Positions 41,892 to 51,144 of a DNA stretch of 64,000 nucleotides are shown here, in pieces (the stretch's first letter is position 1; the number at the start of each line of letters is the position of its first letter). The stretch covers positions 1 to 64,000 of the forward strand of contig CAYSPJ010000011.1 in NCBI GenBank assembly GCA_964432875.1. The letters run 5' to 3'. The notes beneath the pieces are model-generated. The model was not told the DNA's origin. It searched no databases and saw nothing but the letters and a program-made list of their open reading frames with translations. The translations under genes and the position numbers were made by a program. Source of the DNA: JACJYE01 sp964432875. GTDB lineage: Bacteria > Bacteroidota > Bacteroidia > Chitinophagales > Saprospiraceae.

Positions 41892-42062
41892 GATGAAGAT
41901 GTTTTGTAAACATATTAACAAACTACAAAATTACTGCTAAATACGCTAAAAAAGCTGGTGAGTTTCATCATCAGTACTCTTTTGTACGCACGAATATCAT
42001 CTATGGCGGCATGAGCGGCTGGCGATCGCCTCTGTCAAAGGGGTATAAACCAAAGTTTTATT

Positions 42063-42070
42063 TAGATTTG
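42063..42070 (+). promoter_or_regulatory. Putative -7 box of the symporter gene (TAGATTTG)
   Basis: A full TAnnTTTG match about 53 bp before the ATG at 42123. No clear -33 element was found. Confidence 0.4.
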
Positions 42071-42122
42071 CGGGATGTTTTAGAAATGGTTTATTCAACC
42101 AGGGCAAATAACCAAGCTTCCG

Positions 42123-43520
42123 ATGCTGCTCATTTTTGTCATCTGTTATCTGATCATGACTTTACTCATCGGCTGGTGGGCATCGCGGCGCGTACATTCT
42201 ACTAAAGATTTCGTCATTGCCGGGCGCAACCTGCCCATGTTCATTGCCGCCTGCGCGCTATTTGCTACTTGGTTTGGCTCTGAGACCATTATGGGGGCTT
42301 CTTCGGAATTTGTGGAGCACGGCCTGATTGGCGTGATAGAGGACCCCTTTGGGGCGGCGCTTTGCCTCGTATTGGTAGGCGCCTTTTTTGCCCGCCCCCT
42401 CTACCGTTTGAACATCCTCACCTTCAATGATTACTTCCGCCTGCGCTACGGGCGGACGGTGGAGTTTATCTCCGCCATCTTTATGGTGCCTTCATACTTC
42501 GGCTGGATAGCGGCACAGTTGGTGGCCATGTCGGTCATACTGGGCACTATTTCCGGTTTATCCCTGCTGGAGGGCATCGCGGTTTGTACCATTGTGGTGG
42601 TAATCTACACCTATATCGGGGGGATGTGGGCGGTGTCTATCACCGATTTCGTACAGACGATCATGATCGTGGCTGGCTTGGGGTTGCTGGCGTACAACCT
42701 CAGCAGTAAGCTGGGCGGCGTAGGCGCCGTGCTGGCAGCTACTCCCGACGGTTTTTTCCGCTTTCTGCCCAAAGGCGATTTCCATAGTATCGTACATTAT
42801 TTTGCCGCCTGGATTACCATCGGTTTGGGTTCCATCCCCCAGCAGGATGTCTTCCAACGGGTAATGGCGGCACGCACCGTCAAGACGGCGGTAACGGCTT
42901 CCTATCTGGCGGGCTTCATGTACCTGACCATCGGCTTTCTGCCGCTTTTCATCAGCCTCTGCGGGCGTATGCTCTACCCCGATTTGGCAGAGGGCGACAC
43001 CCAAATGGTGGTGCCTCGGATCGTGCTGGAGCACAGCACCGTCTTTTTGCAGATTATGGTCTTTGGGGCTCTGCTGTCTGCCATCTTAAGCACCACTTCC
43101 GGCGCAATACTGGCGCCGGCTACGGTAATCGGTGAAAACTTGATCAAGCCTTATTTCAAAAACCTCACTGATCAGCAGCTGCTTTTTGCCATGCGCCTAT
43201 CGGTAGTGGGGGTGGCCATCGTTTCGGCGATTATGGCGGCCTGGCGGCAAAGCATCTACGAACTGGTAGGCGAATCTTCGGCCCTAAGCCTGGTTTCTCT
43301 TTTCATCCCCCTAACTGCGGGCTTGTATTGGAAACGAGCCTCCAATATAGGCGCTATTGCTTCTATCATCATGGGTATGGGGGTATGGATTATTTGCACA
43401 CTGCTGGAAACTAAAATCCCTAGCCTCATCTACGGCAGCCTGGCCAGCCTGTTAGCTATGGTGGTTGGCAGCCTGCTCTGGCCCGACCGGCGGCTGCAGG
43501 AGCTGGCTGAGGCGAATTGA
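42123..43520 (+). CDS. Sodium:solute symporter (SSS family)
   Basis: A 465-residue integral membrane transporter with about 12-13 hydrophobic segments. Signature parts are 'STKDFVIAGRNLPMFIAA', 'ATWFGSETIMGASSEF' and 'YTYIGGMWAVSITDFVQTI', the last being the SSS core motif. It couples Na+ influx to uptake of a small organic solute; the closest well-known subgroups are proline, pantothenate and sialic acid transporters, but substrate is not resolved by eye. No catabolic genes are adjacent. Confidence 0.93.
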   Translation: MLLIFVICYLIMTLLIGWWASRRVHSTKDFVIAGRNLPMFIAACALFATWFGSETIMGASSEFVEHGLIGVIEDPFGAALCLVLVGAFFARPLYRLNILTFNDYFRLRYGRTVEFISAIFMVPSYFGWIAAQLVAMSVILGTISGLSLLEGIAVCTIVVVIYTYIGGMWAVSITDFVQTIMIVAGLGLLAYNLSSKLGGVGAVLAATPDGFFRFLPKGDFHSIVHYFAAWITIGLGSIPQQDVFQRVMAARTVKTAVTASYLAGFMYLTIGFLPLFISLCGRMLYPDLAEGDTQMVVPRIVLEHSTVFLQIMVFGALLSAILSTTSGAILAPATVIGENLIKPYFKNLTDQQLLFAMRLSVVGVAIVSAIMAAWRQSIYELVGESSALSLVSLFIPLTAGLYWKRASNIGAIASIIMGMGVWIICTLLETKIPSLIYGSLASLLAMVVGSLLWPDRRLQELAEAN

Positions 43521-43616
43521 TGGCGAGGCTACCTGCTTCATGACTTGATCTTGAAGGTCATGACCCGAAGCTCGCAGCTTTACAGGGATGCTAAATAGTG
43601 ACAAAAAAAGTTCCGT

Positions 43617-44285
43617 CTAGCCCTTCCCCGCCACAACCAATACGATCTCTCCTCTCACCTTTTCTTGCTGGCCGTAGTGAGCCGCCAGGTTTTTCAGGGT
43701 ATCGGTGCGGATATCCTCGTGCAGCTTAGTCAGTTCGCGGGCCACGCAAGCCATGCGGTCGGGGCCGCAGAAATCTGCCAGTTGGGTCAAGGCTTTTACC
43801 AGGCGGTGGGGAGATTCATACAGCACAAAAGTGTTTGGCAAGCCAGCCAGGTGTTCTAGCCGGGTTTGGCGGCCCTTTTTGTGAGGCAGGAAGCCTTCGA
43901 AGTGGAAGCGGTCGCAGGGCAGGCCAGAAGCAGCCAGTGCAGGTACAAAAGCGGTGGGGCCAGGCAGGCATTCTACTCGGATGCCACGTTGAACACACTC
44001 GCGCACCAGCAGGAAGCCAGGGTCGGAAATCCCCGGGGTGCCAGCATCAGAAATGAGAGCGATTTTGGTACCGGCCTGCATCTGCTCAGCCAGCCCTGCG
44101 GTGATGTTGTGCTCGTTGTGGGCGTGGTAGGAGCGCAGCGGAGCTTTGATTTGGTAGTGGGCCAGCAGTATGCCCGAGGTGCGGGTATCTTCCGCCAAAA
44201 TCAAGTCCACTTCGCTCAGGATGCGGAGCGCCCGGAGGGTGATGTCCTCTAAATTTCCAATCGGGGTGGGTACCAGGTACAACAT
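43617..44285 (-). CDS. rsmI: 16S rRNA (cytidine-1402-2'-O)-methyltransferase
   Basis: A 222-residue SAM-dependent rRNA methyltransferase. The canonical motifs 'MLYLVPTPIGNLEDITLRAL', 'AEDTRTSGILL', 'LISDAGTPGISDPGFLLV' and 'CLPGPTAFVPALAASGLP' are present. It modifies C1402 in the decoding centre. It is shorter than the E. coli enzyme at the C-terminus, as is common in Bacteroidota. Only 3 bp separate its start from the pssA stop, so the two are surely co-transcribed. A paralogue lies at 14508. Confidence 0.95.
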   Translation of the reverse strand: MLYLVPTPIGNLEDITLRALRILSEVDLILAEDTRTSGILLAHYQIKAPLRSYHAHNEHNITAGLAEQMQAGTKIALISDAGTPGISDPGFLLVRECVQRGIRVECLPGPTAFVPALAASGLPCDRFHFEGFLPHKKGRQTRLEHLAGLPNTFVLYESPHRLVKALTQLADFCGPDRMACVARELTKLHEDIRTDTLKNLAAHYGQQEKVRGEIVLVVAGKG

Positions 44286-44288
44286 GCG

Positions 44289-44996
44289 CTATTCAGTTGG
44301 GGCCAGATATCGGAAGAAAGAAAAAAGGATATACAACAAGATGACGATAGAAAAGGCCGCTTCCCGGGCCAACAAGAGGGCGGCCAGGGCTATCGCTACA
44401 AAGGTAAATTTTATCTCATTGCCCTGCCACTTAAACGATTTGAATTTAAAGCTGAACATGGGGATTTCAGCTATTAGCAGGAAAGACAGCAGCCCGATAC
44501 AGAGGTAGAGGAAGGCCGGCGCAGTCACCAGGCTGGCCAGCCCGAAAGAATCCTGCTGATAGATGAGCAAAAGGCCTGCGGTGAACAAAGTGCTTGAGGG
44601 CGTGGGCAGCCCGATGAAGCCATCGCCCTGCCGGGTATCCAGGTTGAATTTGGCCAGGCGCAGGCCGGAAAAAGCCGAGAGGATAAAGGCTGGCAATGCG
44701 GCATACTGCAAGTTATTGGCATCTTCCAGCCCCAGCCCGATGAGGAGGAGCTGGTAGAAAATAGCCCCCGGCACTACGCCGAATGAAACCACATCGGCCA
44801 GCGAATCGAGCTGCTTGCCCAGCTCGGAATGGACACCCAGGGCGCGCGCCACCAGCCCGTCGATATAATCTGCCAGGATACAGGCCAGGATAAACCAAAA
44901 AGCTGCGGTAAATTGCCCATAGAAAAGGCTGGACATAGCGCAGCACCCCAAAAACAGGTTGAGCAAGGTAATCGCATTCGGCAGGTGCTGCTTCAT
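44289..44996 (-). CDS. pssA: CDP-diacylglycerol--serine O-phosphatidyltransferase
   Basis: A 235-residue membrane enzyme making phosphatidylserine, the precursor of phosphatidylethanolamine. The CDP-alcohol phosphotransferase motif D-X2-D-G-X2-A-R-X8-G-X3-D-X3-D is seen in 'DYIDGLVARALGVHSELG' plus 'KQLDSLAD'. About six to eight hydrophobic helices. First gene of a pssA-rsmI operon on the minus strand. The phosphatidylserine decarboxylase gene is not in the window. Confidence 0.94.
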   Translation of the reverse strand: MKQHLPNAITLLNLFLGCCAMSSLFYGQFTAAFWFILACILADYIDGLVARALGVHSELGKQLDSLADVVSFGVVPGAIFYQLLLIGLGLEDANNLQYAALPAFILSAFSGLRLAKFNLDTRQGDGFIGLPTPSSTLFTAGLLLIYQQDSFGLASLVTAPAFLYLCIGLLSFLLIAEIPMFSFKFKSFKWQGNEIKFTFVAIALAALLLAREAAFSIVILLYILFSFFRYLAPTE

Positions 44997-45238
44997 GCGG
45001 CGAAGTTCGGCATTTTTTTTAAAAAAATCGAAGTTTAGCGGCAGGCAGTAAAGAAGGGCGTTGACAAGACGGCCTTTATCCCAATCCAGGGATGCCGTCC
45101 TGATGGCAGCTATGCCCCAGGCATAAAAACATCATCTGCTGATTGTATGCGGCATGAATTTCGTTTTTTCAACGTTTTTCCCTTACTTGCGACACTAATC
45201 GGCCTATGACATTGGAACAATCCCTTAAACCGGCGCTG

Positions 45239-48193
45239 ATGATGCACAGACAGATCCTTTCCTTATTGGCCTTGCTGCTCGGCATGAGCGCTGCATTGGC
45301 GCAGCCTGTTAACGACAACTGTTTTGGCGCTACCCCCTTGCCCGATGAGGCCTCCTGGTGCTCGGCGGTCGGGGCGTTCACCAGCGTAGGCGCTACTCCT
45401 CCCAGCGGCCCGCAAGCCGGCTGTCTTTCCGGGCCTTTTGCCGACGTGTGGTTTACCTTTGTGCCGTTGGCCAGCAGCGTCACGGTTACCATCATCGGCA
45501 ACAATAGTTTGGGCGGCACGGGCTTGCTCTTGCCGGAGCTGGCTATTTTCGCCGGCCCCTGTGGGGCTTTGCAGCTCGTTGCCTGCAAGCCAGCGCCAGC
45601 TTTTGGGGTCACCAATTCGCTATCCTTTAGCGGGCTGGACCTGGGGGTGCCCCACTACATCCTCGTTCAGGGTAGGAACGGTACGGTGGGTAGCTTTCAA
45701 TTGTGCATTAATACCTATAACTTGCCGACGGCACCTTCCTCCGATTGCCCACAAGCGGCCTTGTTGTGCGACAAGTCGCCCTTTGTCGTGCAGCAGTTGT
45801 CGGGTGCCGGGAACAACCCTTCGGAAGCCAATGATGCAGCCTGCCTCAGCGGCTTTGGCGGCAATGTGGAGTCCAATTCCACCTGGTTTGTCTGGACAGC
45901 GGGCAGCAGCGGCTCCCTGACCTTTAGGCTCACCCCGCTCAACCCGCCGGATGACCTGGATTTCGTCGTTTACGAATTCCCCAATGGGCCGGGCAATTGT
46001 GCTGGTCAGATCCCGTTGCGCTGCATGGCTTCTTCCTGCCCCGGCCCGACTGGCCTGGATGAAAGCTCGACGGATATCTCCGAGCCGCCCAACTGCAACC
46101 CGGCTATTCAGGATAATTTCCTGGCAGCCTTGCAAATGGAGGCCGGTAAGACTTACGGCGTCATGGTCAATAATTTTTCTACAACTGGCATGGGCTTCCT
46201 GTTCGAGTTTGGCGGCAGTGGGGAGATTGCCGGGCCGCAGGCTGCTTTTGAGGCCAACCTCGCTGAGGGCTGCATTGAGCAGGCTGTTGTTTTTTCCGAT
46301 TTATCGGCTTATCCCGACGGTACGATCGCTGCCTGGGAATGGGACTTTGGGCCGGGGGCCAGCCCTGCTACTGCCTTGGGGGCCGGGCCGCACACCGTGG
46401 TTTACAGCACGCCCGGCCCCAAGCCAGTGCTCTTGAGCCTGACTTCTGCCCAGGGCTGTGTCGTCTCGGCCGTACAAGAGTTTGATGTGTTCTGCTGCGA
46501 GCGGCAGTACCAGGCTAGTGTGGCTATCAGCCCTATCACCTGCCTGGGCAATGCCGATGGCATGCTTAGCCTGGAGATGGCCCATCCGGCCGGGCCTTAC
46601 GCCTTCACCTGGAGCAATGGCGCTACGGGGCCAACTGCAAGCGGGTTGGAGCCGGGTAGTTATAGCGTCACCGTGAGCGAAATTTTAGGCTGCGATACCA
46701 TTTATACTTTCCTGATGGAAGACCCTCCGCCTTTTGCTTTCGATACCACGATCATCATGCCCACCTGCAACGGGGGGATGGATGGGAGCATCCGCCTGGA
46801 TGTCAATGGCGGTACGCCACCTTACCAATTCAGCCTGCAAGGCGGGGCATTTTCCCCGGGCGGGGAGTTCTCCAACCTATCAATCGGGGATTATGCCATC
46901 AGGCTATTGGATGCCAATAATTGCGAAGCAGATTTTCTCATCACTTTGCGGGAACTGGAGCTGGAGCTCGATCCGCTGGTGCAGGCAGTCAACCCGCCTT
47001 CCTGTTTTGGCTTTTCTGATGCCTCCATCGAACTGGGCATCAGCAATGGCTTGCCGCCTTACCGATATGACTTCAATGACGGTTTGGGCTACGTAGATGC
47101 CAGCAGCCTCTCCGGCCTTGCTGCTGGAGTTTATGCCGTGGATGTTTTGGATGCCAACCTTTGCCGGGGCAGTTTTAGCTTTAGGGTAGAAAACCCGCCT
47201 GCCTTGGAGGTCGAATTTTCAGAAAGCCCCATTTCCTGCCATGGCCTTGCCGATGGCGGCGTGGCTGCCTTGCCAAGCGGAGGCACGGGCAGCTATCTCT
47301 TCCAATGGAGCACGGGTAGCACGGCCGCTGGATTGGGGCAACTGGCAGCGGGGGAATATACGCTCACGCTTACGGATGCCGCCGGATGCCGCCTGGTAGC
47401 TGCTTATCGGCTCGGGCAGCCTGACCCTCTATTGCCCGGCCTGGCTGCCATTGAGCTGCCCCTTTGCACCGGAGATGCCAATGGGCGCATTGCGATCAGC
47501 ATGGAAGGGGGGCTCAGGCCATATACCTACAGCCTGGGCAGCAGTGCTTTCCAGCCTGATTCACTTTTCAATGGGCTGGCAGCGGGCCTGCACCAAATCG
47601 TGGTTAGCGATGCTGCCGGGTGTATGGCCAGCCTGGAAGTAGCGATGGCTGACCCGCCACCGCTGCTGGTAGATGCAGGCGACCGGCAGTTGGTCATCCT
47701 GGGCTATGAAGCTCAGCTCCGCGCCCAGCCCAACGACCCGGAGGTGATATATCAGTGGTCGCCTACAGAAGGGCTGAGCTGCAACGATTGCCCCGCCCCA
47801 AACGTCTTACCTTTGCGCAATACCACTTACACGGTACTGGTGCAGGACAGTAAGGGGTGCCTGGCGCTGGATTCGGTAGTGGTGGTGGTCAGCCCCGACC
47901 GACCGCTCTTCGTCCCCAATGCCTTCTCGCCCAATAATGATGGGCGCAATGACGTATTTACCGCTCATGGCGGGCCTGGCTTGCGGCAGATTATCTCGCT
48001 CAAGGTTTTCGATCGGTGGGGTAGCCTGGTCTTCGAACAGCAAAATTTAGGCCCCGATCCTGCCGTTGTAGCTTGGGACGGATTGATACAGGGCCAGCCA
48101 GCCCCCAACGGGGCTTATGCTTACCTCTTCGAGGTAGAATTTATTGATGGTCAAAAGCGACATTTTTACGGAGATGTTGTTGTTTTACGTTAA
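45239..48193 (+). CDS. Giant surface protein with PKD, SprB-like repeats and type B T9SS C-terminus
   Basis: A roughly 984-residue exported protein. The ATG at 45239 starts a proper signal peptide ('MMHRQILSLLALLLGM', then 'AALAQ'); an ATG at 45206 would add eleven unlikely residues. Two N-terminal beta-sandwich domains with paired Cys ('PVNDNCFGATPL', 'DCPQAALLCDKSPF') precede a PKD-like domain ('AAWEWDFGPGASP'). About five SprB-like repeats follow ('CNGGMDGSIRLDVNGGTPPY', 'CFGFSDASIELGISNGLPPY'). The C-terminus is CHU_C/gliding-type ('VPNAFSPNNDGRNDVF' to 'YGDVVVLR'), a type B sorting signal. It is probably a surface-anchored or adhesin protein. A close paralogue follows 36 bp downstream. 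Confidence 0.9.
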   Translation: MMHRQILSLLALLLGMSAALAQPVNDNCFGATPLPDEASWCSAVGAFTSVGATPPSGPQAGCLSGPFADVWFTFVPLASSVTVTIIGNNSLGGTGLLLPELAIFAGPCGALQLVACKPAPAFGVTNSLSFSGLDLGVPHYILVQGRNGTVGSFQLCINTYNLPTAPSSDCPQAALLCDKSPFVVQQLSGAGNNPSEANDAACLSGFGGNVESNSTWFVWTAGSSGSLTFRLTPLNPPDDLDFVVYEFPNGPGNCAGQIPLRCMASSCPGPTGLDESSTDISEPPNCNPAIQDNFLAALQMEAGKTYGVMVNNFSTTGMGFLFEFGGSGEIAGPQAAFEANLAEGCIEQAVVFSDLSAYPDGTIAAWEWDFGPGASPATALGAGPHTVVYSTPGPKPVLLSLTSAQGCVVSAVQEFDVFCCERQYQASVAISPITCLGNADGMLSLEMAHPAGPYAFTWSNGATGPTASGLEPGSYSVTVSEILGCDTIYTFLMEDPPPFAFDTTIIMPTCNGGMDGSIRLDVNGGTPPYQFSLQGGAFSPGGEFSNLSIGDYAIRLLDANNCEADFLITLRELELELDPLVQAVNPPSCFGFSDASIELGISNGLPPYRYDFNDGLGYVDASSLSGLAAGVYAVDVLDANLCRGSFSFRVENPPALEVEFSESPISCHGLADGGVAALPSGGTGSYLFQWSTGSTAAGLGQLAAGEYTLTLTDAAGCRLVAAYRLGQPDPLLPGLAAIELPLCTGDANGRIAISMEGGLRPYTYSLGSSAFQPDSLFNGLAAGLHQIVVSDAAGCMASLEVAMADPPPLLVDAGDRQLVILGYEAQLRAQPNDPEVIYQWSPTEGLSCNDCPAPNVLPLRNTTYTVLVQDSKGCLALDSVVVVVSPDRPLFVPNAFSPNNDGRNDVFTAHGGPGLRQIISLKVFDRWGSLVFEQQNLGPDPAVVAWDGLIQGQPAPNGAYAYLFEVEFIDGQKRHFYGDVVVLR

Positions 48194-48229
48194 AGGGTTT
48201 TCCCTTAACTGATGATTGTTAGCTTAGCT

Positions 48230-50939
48230 ATGAAAAAANNNNNNNNNNNNNNNNNNNNNNNNNNNNNNNNNNNNNNNNNNNNNNNNNNNNNNNNNNNNNN
48301 NNNNNNNNNNNNNNNNNNNNNNNNNNNNNNNNNNNNNNCAGCAGAGCCTGTTGCAGATTGGGGAAACCTATTACATCCAGGTCAGCGCCCGTAGTGGGCG
48401 CACGGGGTCCTTCCGCATCTGTATCAATAACTTCAATGCCGTACCCGACCCGTCCGGCGATTGCTTTACCGGGGTAATCCTCTGCGATAAGGAGCCTTTT
48501 ACGGTGCCCTTCGTCAGCGGTGTTGGCAACAATCCCAACGAGATCGTAAATGTAGGCTGCAACTCCGCAGGCTGTAATATCACTGAGTCTTCTTCCACCT
48601 GGTATAAATGGACCTGCGACCAGCCCGGTACGCTCACCTTCGTGCTGAATCCGCTCAACCCTGCTGACGACCTCGATTTCGTGCTATACGAGTTGCCAGC
48701 CGGCATCAACAACTGTACGGGTAAAATTGACATCCGCTGCATGGCCTCGGGTGAAAACGTGGGTGCCCCCTTTGCGCAATGGGCTCCTTGTACCGGTGCC
48801 ACCGGCCTGAGCCTGACTGATACCGACCTGAACGAAACTTGTGGCTGTCAGACGGGTGACAACAACTTCCTGCGCTTTATTGATATGGAAGCCGGTAAGA
48901 GCTATGCGCTGGTCGTCAACAACTTCAGCCAGTCTGGCGTCGGCTTTACCGTGGAATTTGGCGGCACGGGTACTTTCCTGGGCCCTACCGCAGATTTTAC
49001 GACGAACATCGATACGGTCTGCGTGGGCGATCCCATTACTTTCACTGATGCGAGCACTTTTGCCGGTGGGCTGAGCGGATGGGAATGGAACTTCGGCCTC
49101 GGTGCCAGCCCGGCAGCGGTGAATGCCAGAGGGCCCCATCAGGTCGTCTACAATCGTCCGGGCTTGAAATCGATCGTTTTGAGAGTAAGGACTCAGGACG
49201 GTTGCGTCGTTACCAAAGTACGCACCGTCTTTGTCCGCTGTTGCGATGAACATTTCGACATCAAGGAGACGATTACGGGGCTAGGTTGTCCCGGCGATGC
49301 CAGCGGGGCGATTGAGCTGGAGGTCACCAGCAGTTTTGCACCCTATGAGTTTTCCTGGAGCAATGGTCAAAATACACAGAACATCTCAAGCCTCGAGGCG
49401 GGTATGTATCGCGTCACCATTACTGATGCCTCGACTTGTAGTACCGAGGCCGAATTCACCGTGGGTGGCCCCCCGCCTTTACAACCCGAGCCTATCATTG
49501 GGATGCCGACTTGCAATGGAGGGGTAAATGGCTCCATTACGCTCAATGCCAGTGGTGGTACGCCCCCCTATGAGTTCAGCTGGGAGGGCGGCCCCTTCAC
49601 TACCAGCAATAGCCTGTTTAACCTACCGGTAGGAGATTACTCCTTGCGGATACGTGATGCTAACGGCTGTGAAGAAGACTTCATCATCCCGGTGCGGGAG
49701 CTCGAACTCATCCTCGACCCTACGGTTGATGCCGCCATAGACCCTTCCTGCACGGGTTTCTCGGATGGAGCGATTAATGTGATTATCGATAATGGATTGC
49801 CGCCCTATCTATACGACTTCAATGACGGCAACGGGCTTGTCGGGCAGAATAGCTTGTCGAGCCTTTCGGCGGGCACTTATATGGTAGAGGTTCAGGATGC
49901 CAATCTCTGCCGGGGCAACTTCACCTTCGTGCTGGCCGACCCGCCGCTGTTGGAGGTAGGCCTAAGCGCAGTGGGCATTAGTTGCTTTGGAGAGCGGGAT
50001 GGGATGCTCACCGCCTTGCCCAGTGGCGGGGTAGGAGGGTATAACTACCTCTGGAGCAACGGCCAGAATACCGCCTCTATCAGCAATCTGGATGAAGGGG
50101 GGTATGCGGTGACCCTCACCGATGCCAACGGCTGTGTGGTGATGGCCGATACTTCGCTTTTGCAACCTCCCGCCTTATTCGTCAATATCACCAGCCTGAT
50201 TGACTTGATTTGTTTTGGTGAGCCCGATGGCCTGATCGGCCTTGCTGGAGAGGGCGGCGTGCCGCCTTATGAGTTTAGCATTGACGGTCAATCCTTTCAA
50301 CCCTCGCCAGTCTTTGATGGCTTGTTTGCTGGTGATTACACCATCACGGTCATGGATGCCAACGGCTGCACGGCCACCGTGGAGGCGAGCCTGACTCAAC
50401 CCCCGCAATTGCTGGTGGATGCCGGCCCAGATCAGCGCATCCGGTTGGGATACACCGCTAACCTCAATGCTTTTGCCAATGCCTCGCCGGTTACGTTCTC
50501 CTGGTTGCCGACTGATTCCTTGTCTTGCATAGACTGCCCCAACCCCATTGCCCGCCCAGTGCTGACGACCACCTATACCGTTACGGTCATGGACCAAAAT
50601 GGCTGCCTGGCGACGGATGAGATGGTGGTTTTCATCGTGCAGGCTCAGCAGGTCTATATCCCGGATGCGTTTTCGCCCAACGACGACGGGCGCAATGATG
50701 GCTTTACGGTTTACGCCGGCCCCGGCGTACGCCGCATCCAAGAGCTAAAAGTATTTAACCGCTGGGGCGGCCTGGTTTTTGAGAACAGCAACTTTCCACC
50801 CAACGACCCTGCCCTGGGCTGGGATGGCACCGTCAAGGGTGAGCCGGCCCAGATTGGCGTCTATGCCTATTATGCCCTCGTGGAGTACCTGGATGGGGCC
50901 AGCTTGCTGTTTAAGGGCGATGTGACGATAGTGCGGTGA
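48230..50939 (+). CDS. Paralogous giant surface protein, type B T9SS (5' part lost in gap)
   Basis: A tandem paralogue of the preceding gene. The visible start is an ATG at 48230 followed by Lys-Lys and then a 100-N gap. After the gap, from 48339 in a different frame, the coding sequence continues for about 866 codons. It has the second Cys-rich domain ('GDCFTGVILCDKEPF'), PKD ('SGWEWNFGLGASP'), about five SprB-like repeats ('CNGGVNGSITLNASGGTPPY', 'CTGFSDGAINVIIDNGLPPY') and the CHU_C-type end ('IPDAFSPNDDGRNDGF', 'KGDVTIVR'). Aligning to the paralogue, about 125 residues are missing. Same predicted role: T9SS-exported surface protein, probably an operon with its neighbour. Confidence 0.85.
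48239..48338. other. Assembly gap of 100 N
   Basis: Exactly 100 N inside the second CHU_C gene. The frame before the gap (ATG at 48230) and after it differ, so the real length is not 100. The paralogue suggests about 375 bases are absent. Confidence 0.95.
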
Positions 50940-50958
50940 GAGAAGATGCTTGCTAAAT

Positions 50959-51007
50959 ACTTTCGGGAAGCTTGCCCAGCCTCTCCTCCAGCTTCCCGAA
51001 AGTTGTC
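50959..51007. repeat. Dispersed palindrome, copy B (CTTTCGGGAAGC family)
   Basis: ACTTTCGGGAAGCT (50959-50972) pairs perfectly over 14 bp with AGCTTCCCGAAAGT (50990-51003). Together with the next bases GTCGG it repeats the core of copy A at 21260. It lies just after the second CHU_C gene stop and likely ends its transcript. Confidence 0.75.
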
Positions 51008-51080
51008 GGAGACGTGAAAAACGCGCGCCTCGGCAGGTAGGGCTTGCTAAAAGCAAAGCACTGGCCACCAGCCAATTGTC

Positions 51081-51114
51081 AAAAAAACGCCCTGGAGAGC
51101 AGGCTCCCCAGGGC
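51081..51114 (-). terminator. Intrinsic terminator of the pheT-rny operon
   Basis: On the minus strand GCCCTGG (complement of 51108-51114) pairs with CCAGGGC (complement of 51089-51095), followed by seven T residues (complement of 51081-51087). It lies 31 bp after the rny stop. Confidence 0.8.
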
Positions 51115-51144
51115 ATTTTCTTTCATTAGAAGCGCTGACCGCCT

